Shown one piece after another: positions 1 through 5,359 of a stretch of DNA of 5,359 bases. The notes under the pieces are model-generated. The model made no database searches. It was given only the letters and a program-made list of their open reading frames with translations, and was not told the origin of the DNA. Source of the DNA: Halanaerobium sp041694515 (GTDB lineage: Bacteria; Bacillota; Halanaerobiia; Halanaerobiales; Halanaerobiaceae); assembly GCA_041694515.1 (NCBI GenBank), contig JASMSZ010000010.1:1-5359 (forward strand), read 5' to 3'. Position numbers and translations under genes: made by a program. Numbering within the stretch: position 1 is the stretch's first letter; each line of letters begins with the position of its first letter.

Positions 1-498
1 TGCTTCATTTACAAATAAATAGTTCATTTTATTATCTTTTAGATAAATTAGATTATCGTTAGCATCTATAAAAGTCTGATAAAGTTTATTGAAATTTTCC
101 AATTCATTTTTAGTTGATTTCAGCTTCCTGTTTTTTCTATAGAACAGAACACTAAAAACCAATAAAATCAAAACAATCAGGCCAAAAGAAATATATAAAT
201 AGGTTCTTATCCTTCTATTATTGGCTTCTGCTTTTACTCTCGCAGTAACATCATTAAAAATAGAAAAAAGAACAGGTGTCCCATTAAAAATATTATACAT
301 AAATCCAGCATGATTTTCATGATTATCTTTCATCTTTTTTATAGAATTATTTCCAATAAGCTGCATTAAATCATCTCTTTGCGATAAATTTTCATTAACT
401 GCTTCTATGAGAAAATTCATTTTCTCTTCCTATTCTTCTGCAGCTTTAAGGGTTATTTCCCCCAGGCTTGAAGTAATTTAATCTCCTATATTTAACAT
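1..498 (-). pseudogene. Broken chimeric membrane sensor gene, 3' end beyond window (PAS tail - TM - PAS)
   Basis: Reading starts at ATG 498-496, which has a strong Shine-Dalgarno (GGTGATC) and lies 14 bases after the upstream sensor stop. The frame is broken by TAA at 480-478 (codon 7) and TAG at 432-430 (codon 23). From ATG 420-418, preceded by AGGA seven bases upstream, it is open for 140 codons to the left edge, so a shortened protein could still be made. Counting from that Met, residues 1-45 are a helical-looking stretch I cannot name. Residues 46-65 (NGTPVLFSIF...DVTARVKAE) look like the last strand and tail of a PAS domain. Residues 74-94 form one hydrophobic membrane helix followed by basic RKNRK. 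From about 114 (TFIDANDNLIYLKD) a new PAS domain begins. The effector domain lies outside the window. Fusion and decay are inferred; the stops, the helix and the open frame are seen directly. An active gene starting at 420 is the alternative. Confidence 0.7.
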
Positions 499-512
499 AT
501 GATCACCCACCC
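499..512 (-). promoter_or_regulatory. Ribosome binding site in front of the broken gene
   Basis: On the minus strand the bases GGGTGGGTGATC lie just before ATG 498-496. GGTGATC matches the extended complement of the 16S rRNA 3' end (AGGAGGTGATC). The site starts directly after the TGA stop of the sensor gene. A site this good in front of a frame that stops after six codons suggests the start of a once-functional gene and not chance. Confidence 0.6.
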
Positions 513-3260
513 TCAAATATTTTTTATTTTTTTCTCATGTATAATCGAATCTAAATATTCTTTCTTTACCTCTCCTTTATTTAAGATATTTATATCTGAT
601 ATTTTCATTGAGATAAGTTTTTCTTTACTCCAGCCATAAAAATTTACGGCTGCAGGATTAGCATCAACTATCTCACCATTATCAGGGTCAATAATTAACA
701 TAACTGTGTTATCATTTTCAAAGAGTGCTTTATATCTATCTTTAATATTTTCATATTTACTTTTTGTTTCCTTAAGTTCAGTAATATCTTTGTAGATAAT
801 ATAATATCCTATATTACCACCTTCTAAAGAAACAGGAAAAGCCTGAATTGAAACATCAATCAGTTCACCATTTGCTTTCTCTCTAATTGTCCTTGAATTT
901 ACATTTTCTCCCTGAGATAATTTATAAATATAATTATCAGTTTCTCTAGTTCTATCTATTGGAACTATTTTTTTGATATTTTCACCTATTATTTTTTGCT
1001 CGTCATAGCCAAACATTTCAACGAAATAATCATTAACTTTAATAATATGAAAGTCTTCATCCACAATTACTATACCCTCTTCTACTTTTTCAAATAATTC
1101 TTCATATTCTTCTTTCCTTTTTAAAATATAATTTTTGTTTTTAGAATTGTTAATCTCATTATTTAAAACATCCGCTTCAAGATGTTCAATTTTCTCATCT
1201 TCGATAATTTTGATAAAGGTATCTGCCACCTGAGGTGAAAACTGGCTGCCTCTATTACTTTTTATTTCTGCCACTGCTTTTTCAAAACTTAAAGAATTAC
1301 GATATGCCCTTTTAGATAACATAGCATCCCAGGCATCTGCCACTCCTAATATTTGAGAAATAACAGGAATTTCTTCTTCTTTTAGCCCTTCAGGATAGCC
1401 TCTACCGTCCCATCTTTCATGATGATACAGTAAATATTTTGCAATCGGTTTTAATGTTTCAGAACTACTCAAGGCTTTACTTCCCCAGACAGGATGTTTT
1501 TTGATCAGTTCATACTCTTTATCAGTTAATTTTCCATTTTTATTTATGATATCGAGCGGTATAAGCAATTTACCTATATCATGAACTAATCCTGCCCAGT
1601 AGGTGTTTCTGATTGTTTGTTTGGAAAGGTTCATCTCCTTAGCTATAGCTGCTGCGATTTTTGCTACATTTTCAGAATGACCCTTAGTATAGAGGTCATA
1701 CATTTCCATTATCTTAATAATCGAGGTTAATAATTCTTTTGTGAAGTTAGTCTGTAAATTGTCAAATCTCTTAAAGGCAAAAAATGAAGAAGCCAGGGTC
1801 GAAAAAGATTCTAAAACTTTTTTAGTAATATCACTAAATTTTCTGCTGCTGTCTTTTTTAATATCCAGTCCCATTCTACCGACAGTCTGCCCATCTATTA
1901 TAATGTTTATATAGAGAGAATCTTTGATTGGTTTTAATGCTTTTAAAAAAAGTTTTTGTTTATCTAATTCCATCCTATCTATATCAAAAAAATAATTTTT
2001 AGTATTATTTACAGATTTATTTCCCTCATCAATTAACAGTTCATGGTCAAAAGTTATTTTTTCTAAAATTTTAATATCATGACCAACTGCATCTATATAT
2101 TCACATTTATCCTGCTTGTTTATTATACAGACCTTTCCATAATCGGCTTCTGGAATTATCTCTACAGCATGGTCTAACAAATCAGAAAAGAACTCTTTTT
2201 CACTGAGTAGGGTTTTGTCTTCCATATTAGATACAAGTTCAATCATTTTAACAAATCTCTGGTTTAGTGAATTTATTTCTTCAAAAGACTGTTCTAATTC
2301 CTCGTTCATAGCTACAACTTCTTCATTATAGGCTGTTAACTGTTCAAAAGCAGCAGCTAATTCTTCTTTTTGTTCTCTAATCTTTTCTTCTTTATTTTTT
2401 CTTTCTGTAACATCAAAAGCAAAGCCCTCAATTATATAAGTCCCATCTTCTTTTATTCTGCTTTTTCTAGCATTCATACTAATCCATTTATGAACTTCAT
2501 TTTTTCCTATCGCCTGATATTCAAAGTTTTTGGCTTCATCATTTTTATTTAATATTTTAATAAATTCTTCTCTTCGCTTTTGATTTAAATAAAGATCTTT
2601 TTTTAAGTCATTATAATGTTTTAAAGTCTCATCTATACTGGAAAATCCCAGAATCTCTGCCATGCTTTCATTAATAGAAATTATTTTCCCGTTAGAAGTT
2701 GTTTCAAAAATACCTATTGGTGCTTTATTAACTAAATTATCATATTTATCGCTTTTCCTTTTTATTATTTCATTATCTCTTTTTATTTCAATATTTTTAT
2801 TAATTATTTCAAGGTGAGATTCTATTAGTTCTTTAAACTGCAGCATAATTTCCTGAGTGTTTTTAGAAAAATGATGGGTCTTTTTGTCGTGAATACAGAG
2901 TGTACCAAAGATTTTATCATCAGGCCATTTTAAAGGGTAGCCTAAATATGCATTTAGTCCAGCCTGAGCATCAATTGAATCTTTCCACTTGCTGTTTTCT
3001 AAAGCATTGACAATCATTACTTTCTTCTCATTTTTAATAACCGCCTCACAATAATGACCTGATATTTTAGTTCTCATTCCTTCTGCAAAGATATTCTCAA
3101 GATTATCACTTGCTTTAAAAACATCAAGAAAAGGAGGATCAAACCGTGTTATCAAAGCATCTGAACTATCTGCTGTTTTAACAAGTATATCTACAATGTT
3201 CTGCCATTTATCCTGTATTTTTACTGGAATCTCTCTGTTGTATTTCTGATTTTTATTCAT
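513..3260 (-). CDS. Multi-sensor HD-GYP c-di-GMP phosphodiesterase (GAF-PAS-GAF-HD-GYP-PAS-PAS), truncated in last PAS
   Basis: This 915-residue soluble signalling protein is predicted to hydrolyse the second messenger cyclic di-GMP in response to small-molecule or redox input. Domains in order: GAF (about 20-150, with LGYPLKWPDD...FGTLCIHD); PAS (172-288, ending in DVTERK); a signalling coiled coil (288-345, LTAYNEEVVAMNEELEQ); a second GAF (about 353-498); HD-GYP (about 508-690); PAS (715-830, ending in KDITELK); and a partial PAS (840-915). Predicted metal ligands are present: H528, H560-D561 with K564, H589, H613-H614 and D642. The GYP signature is HHERWDGRGYPEGL at 613-626. There is no membrane segment, GGDEF or DNA-binding domain. 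The start is supported by GAGAGGAGA seven bases upstream. Two features are odd: HD-GYP is often C-terminal but here is followed by two PAS domains, and the last PAS ends at EKKIKNI before its final strands, with a plausible tail in the next frame. Catalytic activity is inferred from the motifs. Confidence 0.95.
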   Translation of the reverse strand: MNKNQKYNREIPVKIQDKWQNIVDILVKTADSSDALITRFDPPFLDVFKASDNLENIFAEGMRTKISGHYCEAVIKNEKKVMIVNALENSKWKDSIDAQAGLNAYLGYPLKWPDDKIFGTLCIHDKKTHHFSKNTQEIMLQFKELIESHLEIINKNIEIKRDNEIIKRKSDKYDNLVNKAPIGIFETTSNGKIISINESMAEILGFSSIDETLKHYNDLKKDLYLNQKRREEFIKILNKNDEAKNFEYQAIGKNEVHKWISMNARKSRIKEDGTYIIEGFAFDVTERKNKEEKIREQKEELAAAFEQLTAYNEEVVAMNEELEQSFEEINSLNQRFVKMIELVSNMEDKTLLSEKEFFSDLLDHAVEIIPEADYGKVCIINKQDKCEYIDAVGHDIKILEKITFDHELLIDEGNKSVNNTKNYFFDIDRMELDKQKLFLKALKPIKDSLYINIIIDGQTVGRMGLDIKKDSSRKFSDITKKVLESFSTLASSFFAFKRFDNLQTNFTKELLTSIIKIMEMYDLYTKGHSENVAKIAAAIAKEMNLSKQTIRNTYWAGLVHDIGKLLIPLDIINKNGKLTDKEYELIKKHPVWGSKALSSSETLKPIAKYLLYHHERWDGRGYPEGLKEEEIPVISQILGVADAWDAMLSKRAYRNSLSFEKAVAEIKSNRGSQFSPQVADTFIKIIEDEKIEHLEADVLNNEINNSKNKNYILKRKEEYEELFEKVEEGIVIVDEDFHIIKVNDYFVEMFGYDEQKIIGENIKKIVPIDRTRETDNYIYKLSQGENVNSRTIREKANGELIDVSIQAFPVSLEGGNIGYYIIYKDITELKETKSKYENIKDRYKALFENDNTVMLIIDPDNGEIVDANPAAVNFYGWSKEKLISMKISDINILNKGEVKKEYLDSIIHEKKIKNI

Positions 3261-3267
3261 CTAAAAC

Positions 3268-3276
3268 TCTCCTCTC
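3268..3276 (-). promoter_or_regulatory. Ribosome binding site of the HD-GYP sensor gene
   Basis: GAGAGGAGA on the minus strand lies seven bases before ATG 3260-3258. It fixes the start codon and directly touches the foot of the inverted repeat at 3277-3328. Confidence 0.75.
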
Positions 3277-3328
3277 TTATTAGGTATCAAACTAAATTTA
3301 TTTCAAAGTTTAAATTGAGACCTAATAA
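3277..3328 (-). repeat. Inverted repeat forming a leader hairpin next to the sensor gene ribosome binding site
   Basis: The arms TTATTAGGT (3277-3285) and ACCTAATAA (3320-3328) are perfect 9-base complements. After one mismatch the pairing continues with TCAA/TTGA, giving about 13 pairs around a loop of roughly 24 bases. In RNA made from the minus strand, the stem would end at the base next to the Shine-Dalgarno. There is no T-run after it, so it is not a standard terminator. It could be a translation-control or stability hairpin, or a regulator binding site in DNA. Its function is unknown. Confidence 0.5.
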
Positions 3329-3357
3329 CTCTTCTCGGTCGATTACTATTAACAATT

Positions 3358-3385
3358 ATTCTATAGATACTACAATATTAGTTAA
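3358..3385 (-). promoter_or_regulatory. Candidate sigma-A-type promoter for the HD-GYP sensor gene
   Basis: On the minus strand TTAACT (3385-3380) and TAGAAT (3363-3358) are separated by 16 bases. They match the -35 and -10 consensus at four and five of six positions. Transcription would start near 3351 and give a leader of about 90 bases that includes the hairpin at 3277-3328. The region is so AT-rich that chance matches are common. Confidence 0.3.
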
Positions 3386-3547
3386 TAAATTTAAAAATAA
3401 ATATTTATTATATTTAATTGAAATAATTATATAAAATTCTATTTTTTTCCTGAATAAGTAAAAAAATAATGAAATGAAACGAGTTATTGAAGTATTCTAT
3501 AATTTTTTATATCTCTATATATTATAATTCGACATAATTAGACAAAT

Positions 3548-3571
3548 ACCTTTATTTATTAAATAAATGGT
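3548..3571. repeat. Short AT-rich interrupted palindrome downstream of the transporter gene
   Basis: On the plus strand ACC-TTTATTTA pairs with TAAATAAA-T-GGT, giving about 11 pairs with one bulged base and almost no loop. It lies about 54 bases after the transporter stop. It could be a weak terminator, a 3' end stabiliser or a protein site. It lacks a T-run on the minus strand, so I do not call it a terminator. Confidence 0.35.
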
Positions 3572-3624
3572 TTTCAAAAATTAGTTTGGACAAATATAAA
3601 TTGAATTACTATTTTATTTAAAAT

Positions 3625-5124
3625 CTAGAGTACCCCCCACCAGGGTAAAATTTGGTCTAAAATATAAGCAAGTCCGGTTGAAAGAATAAATCCAATTATA
3701 GCAATAATTACTCCATGTTTAAACATTGTTTTTAAATTAACACCATAACCTGCACTTACTGCAAGACAACCATTACCTGAAGCTATAGCAAAAGACAAAT
3801 TAACAGAAACAGTTAAAAGTAATATTATTGGAACTGGATTTAATCCTTTGGATATAAACAGTTGAATTATTACTGGCAAAAGCAAAGCTGCAGAGGCTGT
3901 ATTTGTCGAAATATTTGTCAGTAAAACTGTTACTCCTCCAAAAACAAGAAAAGTAAAAATACCATATCCACTTGCAAAAAAACTGAGATTATTACCGATG
4001 ATTTCTGCCAGTCCAGAAAATTCTAATACCTTTGCTAAAGCTAAAGCACTTGGCCAAACTATCATTACTGTTATAGGAAAATAACCCATACTTTTTATTG
4101 ATAATACATTTTCATTTTCTTCAGTTGGTATAAAAAATAATAAAAATGCAAGACTAAAAAACACAAAAGCTGGATCTAAAAATGGTAACAATTTAGAATA
4201 AAGAGGTTCTAAAAAAGCTGAAGCAACTGCTAAAACAAAAACAAAAGCAGAATATATTTCCCCTTTTTTCATTTTTCCCATTTTAGCTAACTCTTCTTGA
4301 TATATTTCTTTAGACCCCGGTAATTTAACATCTTCAGATTGTAAAATATGACTTATATAAAAACCAATAAAGGGAATAAACATAAGAGTAAAAGGAAGCA
4401 TTCGCAATGTCCATTCATAAAAATATATTTTTCTACCCACAGCTTCATTTAAAAATTCATAAATTAATAGATTTTGTCCACCTCCTAAAGGAGTAGGTAA
4501 ACTTCCAATAGAAGCCCCCCAGGCAATTGCCAGCAAAATATTGGTGGCTGCCTTATTATTCCATCTTTTTGTATTTGAATCAAAACCTAAATACTGCAGA
4601 AGTGTAACAGCTACCGGCACAAATACTGCTGCAGTTACGGTATCAGCAATAATTGAACTTAATAATGCAGAAATTAAAAACCAGGCCCATATTTGTTTAC
4701 GGGCACTATTCCCAAAAAAAGATAATATCTTAAGGGACAATCTTTTCGCTATTCCCCATCTCTGCCACGCTGCTCCTATAGCACAGCTTCCAGCAATCAA
4801 AAATACTATTCTATGACTGAATACTCTTACTATCTCTCCAACTGGTGCTATAGGTATAAATGTGGTAACAAAAATTGGGACTAAAGCTGTAATTGCAACT
4901 GCAATATGACCACTTGTCCACCAGAAAGCCATCCAAATCAAAATACCTAATCCGCCTCTTGCCTGCCAATCTAACCCAGGAATAGGCAGCAGAAATATAA
5001 TAAGGAAAATCAAGGGTCCTAAAAGTATATATGAAATATTATCCATATCGACGCCAAAATTATCTACTAAAAATCTTCCTTCTTCCTGTGTTTTTTTCTC
5101 AATATCTTGAATTTCCTTATTCAT
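3625..5124 (-). CDS. DASS/SLC13-family divalent anion:Na+ symporter (probable dicarboxylate transporter)
   Basis: This 499-residue integral membrane protein is predicted to import a divalent anion such as succinate, malate or sulfate together with Na+. After a charged N-terminal tail of about 28 residues it has many hydrophobic segments in two pseudo-symmetric halves, usual for the family. In the first half a re-entrant hairpin carries A160-D161-T162 (SSIIADTVTAAVFVP), where characterised members such as VcINDY have Ser-Asn-Thr, followed by PTPLGGGQN at 210-218. In the second half S406-T407-N408-T409 (TNISTNTASAALLLP) is the matching signature, followed by ASGNGCLAVSAGYG (448-461). The cytoplasmic charged loop lies at about 262-290. 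The start is supported by AAAGGGG ten bases upstream. The length is normal and there is no frameshift. It stands alone between a terminator and a long gap. Substrate identity cannot be read from the sequence; the changed first signature makes a non-standard substrate or ion preference possible. Confidence 0.93.
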   Translation of the reverse strand: MNKEIQDIEKKTQEEGRFLVDNFGVDMDNISYILLGPLIFLIIFLLPIPGLDWQARGGLGILIWMAFWWTSGHIAVAITALVPIFVTTFIPIAPVGEIVRVFSHRIVFLIAGSCAIGAAWQRWGIAKRLSLKILSFFGNSARKQIWAWFLISALLSSIIADTVTAAVFVPVAVTLLQYLGFDSNTKRWNNKAATNILLAIAWGASIGSLPTPLGGGQNLLIYEFLNEAVGRKIYFYEWTLRMLPFTLMFIPFIGFYISHILQSEDVKLPGSKEIYQEELAKMGKMKKGEIYSAFVFVLAVASAFLEPLYSKLLPFLDPAFVFFSLAFLLFFIPTEENENVLSIKSMGYFPITVMIVWPSALALAKVLEFSGLAEIIGNNLSFFASGYGIFTFLVFGGVTVLLTNISTNTASAALLLPVIIQLFISKGLNPVPIILLLTVSVNLSFAIASGNGCLAVSAGYGVNLKTMFKHGVIIAIIGFILSTGLAYILDQILPWWGVL

Positions 5125-5134
5125 AAAATATATA

Positions 5135-5141
5135 CCCCTTT
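5135..5141 (-). promoter_or_regulatory. Ribosome binding site of the transporter gene
   Basis: AAAGGGG on the minus strand is ten bases before ATG 5124-5122. It favours this start over the internal Met27. Confidence 0.65.
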
Positions 5142-5154
5142 CTAAATTATTTAG

Positions 5155-5183
5155 TTTTTATCATTCCAACAGGGATTAGTTAA
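5155..5183 (-). promoter_or_regulatory. Candidate promoter of the transporter gene
   Basis: On the minus strand TTAACT (5183-5178) is followed after 17 bases by TAAAAA (5160-5155), which is preceded by TG plus one base as in extended -10 promoters. Each hexamer matches four of six consensus positions. Transcription would start near 5148, a few bases before the ribosome binding site and downstream of the terminator at 5194-5223. That geometry suits an independent transcript. Confidence 0.35.
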
Positions 5184-5193
5184 TAGATACAGC

Positions 5194-5223
5194 AAAAACC
5201 CTATTTCTAGAAATAGGGTTTTT
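5194..5223. terminator. Bidirectional rho-independent terminator
   Basis: The 30 bases are a perfect palindrome: five A, the stem CCCTATTT, the turn CTAG, AAATAGGG, then T. The plus strand run is six T (5219-5224) and the minus strand run is five T, so it can work both ways. It would stop a transcript arriving from the right edge before the transporter promoter, and any transcript moving rightwards. Confidence 0.85.
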
Positions 5224-5229
5224 TAAATT

Positions 5230-5272
5230 CTGTCAAATTACTGGATTACCGAATATATGTACATTTTGACAG
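5230..5272. repeat. Inverted repeat with CTGTCAAA arms
   Basis: CTGTCAAA (5230-5237) and TTTGACAG (5265-5272) are perfect 8-base complements around a 27-base spacer that contains the palindrome ATGTACAT (5257-5264). Each arm contains TTGACA pointing outwards, but no good -10 follows either one. It may be an operator or a remnant of insertion-sequence ends. Function is unknown. Confidence 0.45.
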
Positions 5273-5359
5273 ACTCAAAATTAAAGTTGATGCTTTAGCC
5301 TTTTATTAAGTTTTTAAAATACTTCTTCTGAATGATTTATCTCTATTTATTTTCCATAA

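Larger units (their letters stand above)
3261..3624. other. AT-rich intergenic region between the transporter and sensor genes
   Basis: These 364 bases contain no coding frame of note on either strand. They hold the leader hairpin, the candidate promoter and a small palindrome, all listed separately. The rest is A/T runs. No clear GC-rich terminator with a U-tract follows the transporter, so read-through from the transporter into the sensor gene cannot be excluded. Confidence 0.7.

Noticed and set aside
430..432. In-frame TAG that could be read as pyrrolysine
   Set aside because: A TAA stop lies in the same frame 48 bases earlier, and nothing in the window suggests a pyrrolysine system. Gene decay explains both stops.
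2370..2552. Open frame on the plus strand inside the sensor gene
   Set aside because: It lies entirely opposite conserved GAF/PAS-type coding sequence and gives a low-complexity Phe/Ile-rich product expected from AT-rich antisense DNA.
3277..3420. c-di-GMP riboswitch in the leader of the phosphodiesterase gene
   Set aside because: The region lacks the conserved GC-containing junction motifs of the known classes. Only a simple AT-rich hairpin is seen.
3436..3500. Repeated ATTCTAT (3436-3442, 3494-3500, also 3358-3364) as further -10 sites or a regulator repeat
   Set aside because: Spacing is irregular and no matching -35 hexamers are found. AT-rich composition explains them.
4541..4816. 91-codon open frame on the plus strand inside the transporter gene
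   Set aside because: It is the antisense shadow of a well-supported membrane protein, with no recognisable domain.
5231..5271. Consensus TTGACA hexamers as divergent promoters
   Set aside because: At 16-18 base spacing neither direction has a -10 better than three of six positions, and the leftward one would start inside the terminator hairpin.
5227..5295. Short plus-strand frame reading YWITEYMYILTDSK
   Set aside because: It is 22 codons long, with no ribosome binding site and no homology I can name. It overlaps the inverted repeat.
5306..5359. Possible C-terminal end of a minus-strand gene entering from the right edge (17 codons then TAA)
   Set aside because: Too short to support. An open run of this length is expected by chance, although the terminator at 5194-5223 would suit such a gene.

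Overview
The window is a low-GC, AT-rich bacterial segment with two complete genes and one broken one. All three read on the minus strand, so transcription runs from right to left. Base composition, frequent AGA/ATA codons, strong Shine-Dalgarno sites and the style of the proteins suggest a low-GC Gram-positive anaerobe. Halanaerobium or a related clostridial-type organism is my best guess, from recollection of similar proteins and not from a search.

Right edge (5125-5359): no convincing gene. It holds a perfect 30-bp palindrome that should end transcription in both directions (5194-5223) and a looser inverted repeat with CTGTCAAA arms (5230-5272). A candidate promoter and a clear ribosome binding site then lead into the first gene.

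3625-5124: a 499-residue membrane transporter of the DASS/SLC13 (divalent anion:Na+ symporter) family, with both family hairpin regions present but the first signature changed from Ser-Asn-Thr to Ala-Asp-Thr. Its likely substrates are dicarboxylates or a similar anion.

3261-3624: a 364-bp, very AT-rich gap with a candidate promoter, an inverted repeat that would form a leader hairpin abutting the next gene's ribosome binding site, and a short AT-rich palindrome.

513-3260: a 915-residue cytoplasmic multi-sensor c-di-GMP phosphodiesterase (GAF-PAS-coiled coil-GAF-HD-GYP-PAS-PAS). The HD-GYP metal-binding residues are all present. The last PAS domain stops halfway.

1-498: a broken gene that continues past the left edge. 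It starts 14 bases after the sensor stop, has a good ribosome binding site, carries two in-frame stops (TAA, TAG) in its first 23 codons, and then reads open to the edge. It encodes an unrelated-looking N-terminal stretch, then the tail of a PAS domain, a transmembrane helix and the start of another PAS domain. Because the PAS missing its tail and the tail missing its PAS face each other across about 220 bases, I infer that a recombination event placed the start of a foreign gene inside a PAS-TM-PAS coding region. This scarred sensor locus is the most interesting part of the window. I see no CRISPR array, RNA gene, complete mobile element or obvious new system.
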